Counted from the stretch's first letter, positions 24,451-36,832 are shown. The stretch: DNA of 64,000 nucleotides from Magicicada septendecula (GCA_034769895.1 CM068368.1:687099877-687163876); one strand, 5' to 3'. Numbers and translations are program-made. The notes: generated by a model from the letters alone, not told the origin.

Positions 24451-26456
24451 TTAGGAAATTTAATTAATTCTTGTATCTCTCTGGGCGGTTGTTTTTCATA
24501 CATGGCAGTGTATGGAGTGCAATTTATGGATGGATGATAAGCCAAGTTTAAAAAATCTTCTGTAGCTGATAAGTAATCAGGCCACTTCCTTTGTTGTTGA
24601 TGACAATAGGTTCTTAAGATTCTACCAACCTCTCTCAGTATTCTTTCTGATGGATTGCTCCTGGGGTGGTATACGGAGGTCTTATAGCTTTTGATGTTCA
24701 GTTCTAACAATGTGTTCTTCCATTTTCTGCCTCGAAATTGTGTACCATGGTCTGTAACTATTGAGACAGGTATTCCTATTTCTGGGATGTATTGAGTAGT
24801 TATTACTTCAAGAATTTTCTGCGTAGTTGCTCGACTGATTGGATACAATTTGGTGAAGTGATCCATAATGATTATAATGTATTTATACAGGCTTCTACCT
24901 TCACTCCTAGGAAATGGTCCGCATATGTCAATGAATAATTTTTCCAGTTTTTGTTCTGACGATATAGGTATCATTATACCTTCCTTTCGTTCATTATTAA
25001 TTTTGACCAATTGGCAGATATGACAGGGTTTTATATAATTTTGTACCTTCCTGTGTATATTCTTAATGTAACAATTCTCCTCCAATGCTTTCACTACCTT
25101 TACTGCACCCATATGTCCGTATCTTATGTGATATTCCAACACTAGTTCTTTCTCCATGATTCTGGGAATGATTACCTTCCAGTCTTCTTGGTTCAATGTA
25201 TTCTTTATAAATAAAATTCCTTCTTGTTCACAATAGAATTGGTTTATTGGAGAGTTTTGGTTCTCCAAACGTTCTTTGATTTTTATTAATTTTGGGTCTA
25301 ATAACTGATTTGCTCTGATATTTTGTAATAATGCCTCCAAATCAGATCTACTTTTGAGAATGTTGTACACCTTGATAATCCTTTCCTTCTCACCCTCAAA
25401 TGTCTGGGTGTCCAGGTTTATTCGAGATAACACGTCTGCTATCACGTTTTGACTCCCTGGAATATATTCCCATTTGATATTATACTCCTGCAAGGCGAGT
25501 ATCCACCTTGTAAGCCTTCCGTAACTCAGCTTACAAGTTCTCAAAAATGAGATGGACTTATGATCTGTTCTGACAGTTACAGGATATCCCAAAATGTATG
25601 TTCGGAATTTACTACAAGCAAAGACTATGCTTAATAGTTCCTTTTCAGTAACATTATATCTTCTCTCACAGTGGTTTAATACACGACTGGCGAAACTGAT
25701 GACTAAATGGTTTCCTTCTTTGTCTTCTTGGTACAATACCGTCCCAAGACTGACATCACTTGCGTCACAGTTCAAAAAGAATGGGTGATCAAAATTTGGG
25801 TGATGAAGGATTACTGTCTCTAAGAATTTATCCTTTATCTGTTGTAGTATAGCATCTTGTTCCTGTCCCCATATCCATTTGTTTTTGGAAGACAGCTGTT
25901 CCTGAAATTTAGATGTTAATGCGGAATAATTGCGTTGGAACTTCCGGTAGTAATTACACAGTCCTAAGGATTGGAGTTGCCTCTTATTCCTTGGCTGTGG
26001 GAACTTCTGGATTGCAATAACCTTTTCTTGTGATGGGGAAATACCTTGTTCAGTCAAATTGAAACATAAAAATTGAACCTCCTTCGCTATTAATTGGGAT
26101 TTTTCGAGTTTTAAGTTGGATGAGGTAATCAACAGGTCGTCTACATAAACTGTGGTGAATTGTAGCGCTTCCTGACCCAACACCTTGTCCAATGCGGAAT
26201 AATTGCGTTGGAACTTCCGGTAGTAATTACACAGTCCTAAGGATTGGAGTTGCCTCTTATTCCTTGGCTGTGGGAACTTCTGGATTGCAATAACCTTTTC
26301 TTGTGATGGGGAAATACCTTGTTCAGTCAAATTGAAACCTAAAAATTGAACCTCCTTCGCTATTAATTGGGATTTTTCGAGTTTTAAGTTGGATGAGGTA
26401 ATCAACAGGTCGTCTACATAAACTGTGGTGAATTGTAGCGCTTCCTGACCCAACAC
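24420..26456 (-). pseudogene. pol: pol: partial reverse transcriptase, RNase H, integrase
   Basis: A 678-codon open frame. Residues 1-91 and 92-182 are an in-frame 273-bp tandem copy of the back half of the reverse transcriptase palm, each with YVDD. Then come the connection, RNase H (NCDASDVSLG, TEKELLSIVFA, RTDHKSISF, DVLSRIN, about residues 228-345), an H-H-C-C zinc module (YHIRYGHMG, CHICQ) and the integrase core with D (IDICGPF), D (TDHGTQF) and E (NPSERILREVGR). Everything before YVDD is absent: the front of reverse transcriptase and the protease. The turn after SSN is also shortened. The polyprotein would copy and integrate the element, but this one is defective. Confidence 0.92.
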
Positions 26457-26601
26457 CTTGTCACCGTTTCCTCCAACAGTTCTTCTCGAAGATTCTTCAA
26501 ATAATAATTGTAAATAATAGTAAGATTTTGACTATCCGTCCTTAAAATTTGGTGGTTTTTGTACCCAGTAGATAGGAGCAGTAAGGGGTCGCGAGGGTTT
26601 A

Positions 26602-28746
26602 TTACTGCCTCACTCCGTTTAAATTAATGCCATCATGATTATTTTCTGGGCATGACTGTTGATTTGCCTGGAATGGTGCGCCGGTTCCTGGTTGTTCACC
26701 CTCTCGGTTGTCTAATTTTTCACTCCCCCTTGGTTCTCGGAAGTCCTCCTGGCTTCTACTTCTTACTCGGTTGTCATGGTGATTCATCCCTCTGGGATTT
26801 CCTCTTCGATCATAACTGTTATTAAAATTGTTCCTCCGAGGTTGATGGTATCTCCAGTAATCCCCTTCTTCTGCACTAATATAATTTATTCGGGGTCGGT
26901 ACGGACGATTATTATTATAATTACCCTGGTTATTATTATTGGTATTAACTCCCGAGTTACTCCTAAAATTATTATAATTTTGGTTTGTTCAGTAGTTATT
27001 ATAATTATTATTAATTCTATTACCCGGATGGTAATTTTGATTGGGCCTGTTGTTACTATTATTGTTAATTGGATTTCGATTGAAGTTTGCTTGTTGGTTA
27101 TTATTTGGGGTAACATTTTGGTTGTAATTACGATCGTTGCCATTAAAGTTATAATTATTCCGGTTATTCATATTATTATTGTGATTATTATTCATTCCAT
27201 GGTTATTATTTCTTGAACCGCACTGATCAGTTCGTTGTCTGCTTCTTTTGTAGTAACCCTCGTGCTCATAATTTTCTAACAAGTCAGCCATTGCGTGGAC
27301 CGTTTTAATCTGGCTTTCCAGGCGTGCTCTGGCAATTCCTGCGTCATAATGGTATGCCATTTTAGTTACTAGGGATTCTTCTGGTATTCTTGGCTCCAGG
27401 TGTCTAGCCAAACACACCTTTCCCCAGAAGTAAGTAGTTGGAGATGTACCTCTATTTACATCATATCTTCCCTGACAAATGTTGTCCCTGATAATATTTT
27501 GTATAGCTTCGGACCAATATTTTTCTTTAAATAATTTTTTAAATTGAGCGTAGTCCATTATCTCATTCCTGGTTGCTGTCCACCAGTTGTCCGTAATCTC
27601 CCTACAATGCTCATCTAACATCTCTCTAATCGAGCTCCAGATAGTTATTCTATGTTTGTTAAAATGATCCTCGATTCTGGCCAGGAATTCCATGGGGTTT
27701 CTACGATAATTTTTGAAATTAATCCCTTCTCTGGTTTCATTTGTGGAAATATGAGTGATATTATTTGGTCTGGTTCTAATTAATTTAATTTCTTCTTGAT
27801 TTTGGCGTACTTGGCCAGTTAAATTATTCACTGTAGTCTTAATATGGTCACACCTTTCTACGGTTTGTTTCTGTAAATTTACTAAGTTTTCTTGTTCCTT
27901 TTGTATTCCTTCTATTTGAATACGATTATTTTCTTGGACCTGGTTTATTCTAGCATTTACCATTATTTTGTTTTGTGTGATGGTTTCGTTAGCTTTTCTC
28001 AATCTCTCATTAGTGTCAGCTGTTTCTTGCTTCCTTTCCTCATCGATTTTGTCCATCTTCTGGTTAATTGTATCATTTACTTGTTCAATCCTCCCATTAA
28101 TTCTTCTTAAATTCTCTTAATTGATTTGCCTGAATTCTTCATTCATTTGGTTATTATTTTCACTTATAGTTTGCCTTAAAGTTTCATTAGTACTTTCTTT
28201 AATACTATCAATTTTCTCATTTATCCGTTTTAAACTCTCATTAGTGGTTTCGTTTTGTTTCCTAAAATTTTCATTAGTTTCTTCTTTGTTTTGGTCAAAT
28301 CTCTCCTCCATCTGTTTTATTAAATTTTCATAAAAATTTTCTCATTTTGTACCCTTGAGTTCTCGTTAATCTCTTCCTTCATACCGTCTATTTTCTCGTT
28401 TGTTTGTCCGTTATCTTTCTTGATGCTATCAATTTTCTCATTCGTTTGTCTGTTATCTTCCTTGATGCTATCAATTTTTTCATTTGTTTGTCTGTTTATC
28501 TTCCTTGATGTTCTTTAAATCTTCCTTCTGCTTCTTAAAATTGTCATTCGTTTCTTCCTTATTTCTGTCCATTTTTTCACTCATACTATTCATTAACTCC
28601 ATTAATTTTATAAGATTCGGGTTTCCTCTATCTTCAATTCTTGCTACCGTCTCCACATCCTCCACCGATGTTATTTCCTTCTCTTCCATCCTGACTTCTT
28701 TCTCTGCCTCCTTTGTCCGTTTCAATGATGTTGCCCTCTTACGCAT
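26602..28746 (-). pseudogene. gag: gag-like protein with coiled coil and Asn-rich tail
   Basis: Starts at ATG 28746 (MRKRATSLKRTK). About 230 residues of Glu/Lys/Asn-rich heptad-like sequence follow, with repeated NEKIDSIKEDN phrases, suggesting a long coiled coil. Then a capsid-like part (PMEFLARIEDHFN, WWTATRNEI, FKKLFKEKYWS) and a long Asn/Arg-rich tail. No CCHC zinc knuckle is visible; the basic Asn-rich tail may take over RNA binding (inference). Lesions: frameshifts near 28497 and 28335, TAA at 28117-28119 and TGA at 26989-26991. The same frame continues after each stop to 26602. It would form the particle shell in the cytoplasm. Confidence 0.8.
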
Positions 28747-28851
28747 CTTTATTATTTCTTGGAACCTATAGCAGTCGCCAGCTAAAAATTAGGAAATTAA
28801 TTTGCTTGTTTTAATTTCTTCACCTAATATTCCCTAATTTCAGCCTCACTA

Positions 28852-28863
28852 GTTGGTGCGCCA
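28852..28863 (-). promoter_or_regulatory. Primer binding site of the nested element
   Basis: On the minus strand TGGCGCACCAAC starts a few bases after the 5' LTR end. Together with the following bases it resembles the complement of the 3' end of an insect lysine tRNA (CCCCACGTTGGGCGCCA, from memory), with changes. Two further PBS-like copies lie inside the LTR, at 28906-28918 and 28973-28985. Confidence 0.7.
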
Positions 28864-28866
28864 ATT

Positions 28867-31001
28867 TATAGTACTCCTCTATCTTCCCGTGTTAATTTGC
28901 CTCACGTTGGATGCGTCAATTTATAGTAATCCTTTAATTGAGGTCTCCGGAGTATCAACTTTAAGCCCCACTGTTGGGTTCGCCAATTTATAGTAAGACT
29001 CGTGAATCCGTTGTATAATAATTTGCCCGTGTTATTGTTGTAAATGTTAAGTTGTAATAAAAAGTTGTAAATAGTGTATCAGTTGATCGTGAATTATTTA
29101 TGTTGCGTGTTTTTGTAACGTGATTTAATATATAAGTTAAGAAATGACTTATTCTGCCTTGGTTTATAAGACTCCCCGACGTCTTCTTAGTCTTGGTAAT
29201 TATAAAACAAATGTTGATAATATCTTATGTTCATGAAATAATAACGCATGGATATGATTTATTAACATAATTGTTTAATCTCTGTAATTTGAGTTCAGAT
29301 TGATAGAAATTTTCATTCGATACACACGTTAGTACAATCGATATTTATCTCAGGAGTGAATAATAAAATAGGTTTAATATATTTCGTGGGAATTCTTGTG
29401 GCTGCTACGAAAAGTTCCATTACATGATAAATAACAATATAGAGTAACTTTACAAATCTTCCTGGTACTTATAATCTAAAAAAATTACAAAATTAAATAA
29501 GAAATAACATACAAATGTCTGATGAGATTCAATACACTTCGTACAAAGCATGCTGGTTAGAGTGACGTCATCACATGGCTGCCGTCGTCCGTGTCAGATA
29601 ATAATTGAAGTTTACTAAATGTGTCAAAATAAATGTTTTCCTTGTAACCACTGATTCTTTTAGATATGGAATTTGTTTTCACTTGTTAAAATGTTCACTA
29701 GTGATTAGTGTTAGTGTGAATTAGAGTGTTGTCTAGTGGTTGTTCGTTTTTGGATAAAAAATATTGTCAGTTATTAAGTCGAATTATACGTTACACATCT
29801 AGGCGATATTGCTGAACGTCTCCTTGTGTTTTCTTATATTTTCTTGATTGTGTGTGTTCCTGGTTAGTGAGATGATTGTAGTGAAGGAATTATTTATCTT
29901 CAATGGTTGTCATAAAAATTTTCATTCACTAAACGGTTTAGTATTTTAGATTTTCATTTTAATAACATCTCGGCACGCACTATTAAACTGTTCTCCATCA
30001 CAATTAACAATTAAGTGTCATTTCTTCTTTTTTAGTCACCGAACTGATCAAAACTTCTTAAATTTTGATTGGCCATTTATGTACAGGTTAACTGTTATAT
30101 GATCAATACCCATTAACTATTTACATTTTACAAATGACTTTTAATATATAATTTTATTATTATATCCTAATGATACATGCAATGTTTATATGATTAATAA
30201 TTATATAATTATAAACAATTTGGTACTAAACATGCCTCAGTTTATAACTGTAAAACTTAGTAATTAGTGAATTTCTCTGATATATGATGGAACAATTTTA
30301 TTATGGTTGATTGTAAGTTATACCTTGACTCCATGAGATAAATATATTTAAATTAATTAACTATAACATGAACTCTTCTAACATATAACAAAACTCTTAA
30401 TAATAATAATTGATTTGACAGTTTTAATTTATTTATACTGTTAAACTATTGTCTGTATGATAAACTATTTTTTCTGTCTGTTAATAATAATAAAACACTT
30501 TTTTATAAAAAATAAACAGCACACTGTTTAAATGTAGTTTGTGTCACTATTTATTATTGTCACTTTTATCACTGTAAGGGGTTGTGTCCCTTTTTCTTTC
30601 CTTGATTATATACTATTTTGTTTAATATAATTTTATAATAAAGTTAATAGAATTAATACAATTTATATCCTCTAATACAATTTTATGTTATGAATTGGTA
30701 CTCTTTATCGGGTTTGGTTGGGTTATTCATGGCAAGTTATTTAGGCCTACTAGGTTTCTTATTTAAATTTTGGTTTGTTTACTGCCCTATTCCACTGGGT
30801 AATTTCTGGGTGTCTTGATGATATTAAATAAGTTAAAGGTTGTTGTTGTTGTTGTTTAGTTATATTTGGTTCCTTACTGATTTTTCAAAACTTGGTATTT
30901 TCCTTTAATTGGCTATTAATTATGATTTCTTGTCTCCCTCTCTGGATAGGGTTTCCATATTATATTTACAATTCTTTTTATAACATTTTGTTTCGTTTAC
31001 A
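28867..31001 (-). repeat. 5' LTR of the nested element
   Basis: Matches 21769-24058 with scattered single-base differences and one deletion of about 155 bp. It begins TGTAAACG on the minus strand (31001) and ends next to the primer site at 28863. As the upstream LTR it should hold the promoter; I could not pick a TATA box with confidence in such AT-rich DNA. Confidence 0.92.
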
Positions 31002-31605
31002 ATGTTTAATCCATTTTTTACTATTCAACCCTGAGATACATAATCGATTATTACTAGCGTGTATATCGAATGCAAAATTCTATTAACTTGAATTAAGTTT
31101 GCAAAGATTAAACAATTATATTAATAAAATCATATCCATGCGTTTTATTTCTTGAAGGTAAGATATAATCAGTATTTGTTCTACTACACTTACGAAGATT
31201 AAAAAGACGTCGAGGAGTCGTTGGAAGCCTAGAAACTACAACACCAAGATTAACCTCGATGAATAGGGTTAAGACAAATATCAAAAGTGAACGTTGAGAA
31301 TTGTTTGGAACAACTCGACCGCTATATTCAATTTAGAACAAATTAACTGAAGAATATAATAAGTCAATTCTAATTAATAAACAAGGAAGAGTAATTCAGT
31401 CATTAAAATTATATCTGAAATCACTTCCCTCAAAACACGCAACATAAATATCAACCGAACAACTAATACACTTAGAGCAAAAGTTTTCTTCATTAAATCA
31501 ACAACCTGTTATTACACTTAGAGCAAAAGTTTTCTTCATTAAATCAACAACCTGTTATTACAACTTAACATTAATAATACATAGCAAACGTTTCGTAATA
31601 AAAAT

Positions 31606-31625
31606 TGGACGCCAACAATGTGTGG
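31606..31625 (+). promoter_or_regulatory. Degenerate primer site of the older LTR element
   Basis: TGGACGCCAACA directly follows the plus-strand LTR end. It occupies the same place as the innermost PBS-like copy of the younger element. No gag or pol follows it. Confidence 0.6.
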
Positions 31626-31799
31626 TGAATTATTACCAAGGGATTTACACGTCTAGTTAAAACGTACACGATGAACCCTCCTTGAATAGATGTCATTGTA
31701 TGACATTTCATCATTGCCCGATCGAAGTACGATCTCAGTTTGTTTAACTTGATCGTCTGGCATTTTTCTATCGCTCTATATGTTTGGGGTATGTCTCAT

Positions 31800-32290
31800 C
31801 ATAACTTTGGAACACACCAACCGATTATCGTACAATTTGGTGAGCGTTCCCACACTTTTACCCCACCGAACCATACTGTTTTTAAGATCGATCCAACCAT
31901 GTATAAAGGGGCGGGAAACAAAAACTTTATGGGCAAATATTTTTTTTAAATTTCAAAAATCCATGAGAGTATCGAATTGTTAACCAAAACATGAATGAAG
32001 TGTTCGGTTTAGTAATTTCAAAATTTACGGACGACAGCGCCCAAAATGTGGGGTCAAAATTTTAAAAATATCAATAAAATCCATGTGGGTGTATCAAGTT
32101 ATAGAGAATTTTAACTAAATTCTGAACACAGTGTCGAGTTTTGGAAATTTAAAAATTTTAGCTACCTGGTCCCTAAAAAGAAATAAATTTGTAAAAATTC
32201 CATGACAAGTATCTGACTAAAGAGAATTTAACCCAAGTGAAAATGTAGGGTTCCTCTGAAATTTTTTTTCAACTTTATAGAGATATCATG
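31800..32290 (+). repeat. Diverged ~130-bp periodic repeat block, copy 2
   Basis: Same orientation and phrase order as 19400-19935, including atccatg(t)gggt, ttttaactaaa and tctgaacacagtgt. Either a dispersed repeat with internal periodicity, or one array split by the older LTR insertion. Confidence 0.55.
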
Positions 32291-33669
32291 GGCTAAAAAT
32301 GAAAGTCAAAATTTTATTAAAATGAAGTAAATTGTTGTTCGGGGGCGAAAAGTCAAATTATGATAAATTATATTAAACATACAAACTCGGTATTTTTAAT
32401 AATTTTCAAAATTAATTATCTATCAAATATTGGACCGGCTACAAAAAATTTGTAAGCTACGTTTCAATATAGCTTTACAATTTGTTCAGTTATATACATT
32501 TGTGAAAAGTAGGCCTATTAGATCTGGGCGTATACATACATGTCCTATATCTATGGAAACATACATAAACCTAAAAGCTAGACTAAATACGTAGTTTGTC
32601 ATTTACACATTAGTTATAGATTTGACTGCAGTAGTCATTGTATGACTGCCCGTTACACAACCGTTACTTTACCATAAGGAATAGTAAATGCGTAATCGGG
32701 AGGTTCGTAATTTTTCTGATAAGTGAGAAACTAATTTTGAAATTTACTTAGTAAGAAATGTATTCTGTTCCAAAAGAGTAAACGAGTTCTGTCACTGATA
32801 AATGATAAAACAACTCATCAGTTTTAGCTCCACCCATATACTGTCGTGCCTGTATCACGTATACGAAGGCCTACACTGAAAGCAGAATGACGAGTCGACG
32901 GGTTGCAGCTGCTGAATGCGGAGTCCACGTGGACTAGACGTCTTCCTGTCATTTTACTAACGGCGTAATCTCATTGGCATAAAAGAATAGTATCGGTGTT
33001 CTAAAAACGCATTATTACATCAAAACGCGCTCGGCTTGCAAACGTTCCAAGCGTGCGACCTTTACACTCTGTATCCGCGATTCACGAGACGTACTCGTAT
33101 TTTCCGGAGGCTGGCTGTAGTGCCCAGAAATGCTTTGTACATTTGAACGGACAGGCTTTTAATGGCGCGCACTCAAATTCGAAGTCGTACTAGCAACCAG
33201 ATATCATACAGTCCACTGTTGTAAACAGTCCTACAAGCGCCACTTCGTATATAAAGAGACAATAAAATCGATAACCTATTGATAATCCCATTTACGGCAT
33301 TTTTGTACACCCAAGCTAAATCTACTGCTAGAAAACGTAATTGAAAGTATAGCTCGCTCACACATATACATATTGTTACAACACAAATAAGCCACGCCAA
33401 TACCAGGGATGAAAAAGATGAATATACAATATAAAAAATAACTTGAATAATACAATGTTTAAACTAACGAAAATAAAATGACAATAACACGACAAACGAC
33501 GACTTGACCTAACCCAAGTGATTGACCAAACAAACAGGAAAACAAAGAAGAAGGGAAAAAAGCGAAACCAAATAAGAATAAAGCCAATTGAAGGAAGTGA
33601 ATGAATCCATACAACCAAATGAAAGAAAACCAAACGAGAAGGGTAGAACCAAATTAAAATGAAGCCAAT
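32291..33669. other. Unannotated DNA
   Basis: No gene. Just before the microsatellite, two related blocks (about 33566-33595 and 33648-33676), each with aaccaaat then aaagccaa or gaagccaa, suggest a small decayed tandem repeat. Confidence 0.35.
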
Positions 33670-34132
33670 GGAAGAAGAAGAAGAAGAAGAAGAAGAAGAA
33701 GAAGAAGAAGAAGAAGAAGAAGAAGAAGAAGAAGAAGAAGAAGAAGAAGAAGAAGAAGAAGAAGAAGAAGAAGAAGAAGAAGAAGAAGAAGAAGAAGAAG
33801 AAGAAGAAGAAGAAGAAGAAGAAGAAGAAGAAGAAGAAGAAGAAGAAGAAGAAGAAGAAGAAGAAGAAGAAGAAGAAGAAGAAGAAGAAGAAGAAGAAGA
33901 AGAAGAAGAAGAAGAAGAAGAAGAAGAAGAAGAAGAAGAAGAAGAAGAAGAAGAAGAAGAAGAAGAAGAAGAAGAAGAAGAAGAAGAAGAAGAAGAAGAA
34001 GAAGAAGAAGAAGAAGAAGAAGAAGAAGAAGAAGAAGAAGAAGAAGAAGAAGAAGAAGAAGAAGAAGAAGAAGAAGAAGAAGAAGAAGAAGAAGAAGAAG
34101 AAGAAGAAGAAGAAGAAGAAGAAGAAGAAGAA
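33670..34132. repeat. (GAA)n microsatellite, about 154 units
   Basis: 463 bp of uninterrupted GAA. Open frames of Glu, Ser and Leu homopolymers across it are artefacts. Purine-pyrimidine tracts of this kind can form triplex DNA (established for long GAA tracts). The same trinucleotide ends the LINE fragments at 14.16 and 37.88 kb. Confidence 0.98.
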
Positions 34133-36832
34133 AAATGAAAACTAATCCAGTGTAAAGGAAATAAAGTGAAACCAAGGGATAAGAAACAAACCAACAATAT
34201 AAAATATGTTAGGGAGAAAATGGTACACTCAAGTATAATATTGGGGATAAAGCCAATGATTATCCAATATCACAAATAAATATTATTATCAATTGAATAA
34301 TTAATGTAACTGTTTTAACCAAAACCCAGTAAAGTAATATAATAAAAAGAAAAGTACACTAACCCAAGAATTAGAGTTAGATGTAATAAAACTCTATAGA
34401 AATATAACCTTAGTAATACTATGTATAATATTTGTAAAGAAAGAAATAGTGAGAAAGTGAGAAAGTAAAGTGACAAAGAGAAGTAATTATAGGGATTACC
34501 TACTAAGAAACACTTAATGTAAACAGTTAAAGAGTGCAATAGTGAAAGTGTGAAACCCCAAAATGGTTAGAAACCATATTTATGGTAATAAAACGCTTAA
34601 TAATCAATAATAAACAATACTTGATTAATGGTGAATCAAATAATAATTAAGAATAAGGTTTTAATGATAGAATTAGACGTAAGCACTTCATAATGTGGAA
34701 TAAACACTGAAGAGTGATGAGGAAACACTATGTGATTAAAGGTGAACCAAATTAGTAATTAAAAATACATGGTTTATGATAATATTAAATATAAACAATT
34801 AGTAATATGAAATGAACACTGGAAAGTGATGATGACGTTGTTAATTAAGAAAGGATTTTTAAAAGAATTAAGTTTAATTGTAAACGATTGTAATTAAAGG
34901 GGAGAATCCCATGAAAAGATAAACAGCTAGTGTTAACATGGATTGAAAGAAGAGTTTAATTAGGAAATAAGAAGTTAATAATGTAATAAATAAACACCCC
35001 AGATTGTAAGGGAAAACCAATTAAGTAAATTCCAAAAGGTGTGATAACACCCAAAAAATAGTAATTAATGAAATGAGTTATAAGCAAACTTTACTTAATA
35101 ATTGTTAAATAATTGTGTAATTATATTTATGAATAGGATATGACTGAAGAAATTGTACAGAGCATATGCCTAGATGTTATGTTTTTAATTGATGAAGAAT
35201 AGGGAGTGGTAGCCATATTGTTAACAAAGGCAAAATAGATAATTAAGAAGTTAAGACAATACAAATCTAATTACACTAGAAAATCAGTTAAGGTAGAAAA
35301 TAACAGAACCATACAAATGGGATAATAAACACAACAAAACACATTAGAATAAAATGAGACATCATTTGTATAAATTCAGTAAATATGGTCAATGGCTACT
35401 AGTGCCTCTGAAATGCCTAACTGTCAAAACAAATAATTACAAATTGTATAAAATCCACAAGGAAAGTAACAAATCTAAGGCGAGTAACTAGCCAAGAATA
35501 ATGTGTAAATCATTTTAAAAGAAAAATGTTACAATAAGAACTTAAATTAAAAGAAATATGTAATTAACAAATGTTAACATAATTGTACAAAAGTTAATAT
35601 CTAATAGACCACAACCTTACGAGTTATTAATTTAATCTTTGAAAGGAAAGACAAACAGTAGTGATAAAATTTAATACTCAGGAAGGAAGACAGAAGAATA
35701 AAATCAATAAGAAAATATACAGTAATTTTGAATAAAAATTCTAATATGATAACAATGGTAATAAACCATGCCTTAGCCAATCAAAGGGTTTAGGTTACCA
35801 TAGAAACGAGCCGTTGGTTACTAATTTTCCGTTAATTTTCTTTACTCGTATAATGACGCTTATGTAGTAGGGACGCAAGATTTTGTATGGCTTAAATTTT
35901 ACTTTAAAATGTTAAAAAACTAGTCAAAAGTCAAAAACATATACAAGTGAGAAGGAGATGAAGAGTAATAACATTGAACTAATGTCAGGAACAATATAAA
36001 TGAAAATTAAAAGAAGAAATTCCCAAGACTAATCTGAAAAGGACGCCAGCAGCCTAAATAACTCAAAATTGATGAATTTTCCATTTCAAATGAACAACGA
36101 ACTATCACAAACCTTCTGAACTGATAAGTATCATTTAAATACCCTAATTCCAGGAATCAAAACACTTTAAATATTTCTCAAATCTATACAAACTCTCACT
36201 ATGAATTGAAAATAATTTCTTTCAAGGATTAAATAAAATAAACTTACATAGAAAAACTGGTTAACTAAAAAATAACCTCGCACTAGATTGCGAACTTTTG
36301 AAACACATATTACTACACTGCAGAACAAATTGTAGCCACACTTTATATTATTTAAGTACGAATAATGTACGGTAGTGTACTTTTTTATTGTAATCATATT
36401 TAATATTTTCCTTGTAATCAAAAGGACTCCAGATTTTGAACGAGCATAATTGTAAACTATAAACCGCAGCCATTACTGCATCAGAATAGCTCGTTTCAAT
36501 ATCGATTCGTCAAACTGAGAGAAAGCGTTTCATGTTTAATGTCGGAGCAAATATATTAAATACCAAATAATAATATTATTGTCAAATTGCATAATTACCA
36601 AACAGGCATTAAAGAAACAGTACAGAGTGTAACCATTGTTTTTATTTCATAGGGAATTGTATTATATATGCGTGTGTTAGCGAACTTACAGAAGAGACGA
36701 CGAGCGCTTTCGCTACCTGTTCCATACAGCAAGCTGTACAAAGGCGGGAACCGATTCGAATGCCCCGGCCGTCATCGCTGAAAACACCTTTTTAACACAT
36801 TATCTCATAAATTTAATTGTTTTCAACAAACA
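34133..36832. other. Very AT-rich DNA, possibly part of an LTR
   Basis: No gene. The texture resembles that of the LTR family at 20-31 kb, but I find no matching second copy. Because a primer-site-like sequence follows at 36834, some of this may be a plus-oriented LTR of another family. Confidence 0.3.

Larger units (their letters stand above)
21765..31005 (-). mobile_element. Ty3-type LTR retrotransposon, minus-oriented, nested
   Basis: Two long direct repeats (21769-24058 and 28867-31001) flank an internal region of about 4.8 kb with gag-like and pol genes on the minus strand. The 4-bp target duplication ATGT lies at 21765-21768 and 31002-31005. Removing the element and one ATGT restores continuity of the older LTR around it. 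The primer site is at 28852-28863 and a polypurine tract (GAAGGGAGG on the minus strand) at 24064-24072. The protease and the front half of reverse transcriptase are missing, so the copy cannot move by itself. LTR identity is high, so insertion was recent. Confidence 0.93.
20149..31605 (+). mobile_element. Older plus-oriented LTR, split by a younger relative
   Basis: 20149-21768 followed directly by 31006-31603 aligns along its length with the reverse complement of the LTRs at 21769-24058 and 28867-31001. It is clearly more diverged. It begins TGTAACGAAAC at 20149. It ends at an AATTGG junction at 31603-31608, where a primer-site-like sequence starts. Total length without the insert is about 2.2 kb, as in the younger LTRs. 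A 46-bp internal tandem duplication lies at 31468-31559. No internal coding region follows, so this is a solo or truncated LTR. Confidence 0.88.

Noticed and set aside
26776..27216. 146-codon plus-strand frame rich in Ile/Val
   Set aside because: It is the antisense shadow of the Asn-rich Gag tail (aat/att codons).
33376..34197. Long poly-Ser, poly-Leu and poly-Glu open frames
   Set aside because: They are translations of the pure GAA tract, with no coding context on either side.
36730..36775. Possible tRNA gene (gattcgaatgcc phrase)
   Set aside because: No matching acceptor stem, D-arm or anticodon arm could be laid out around it.
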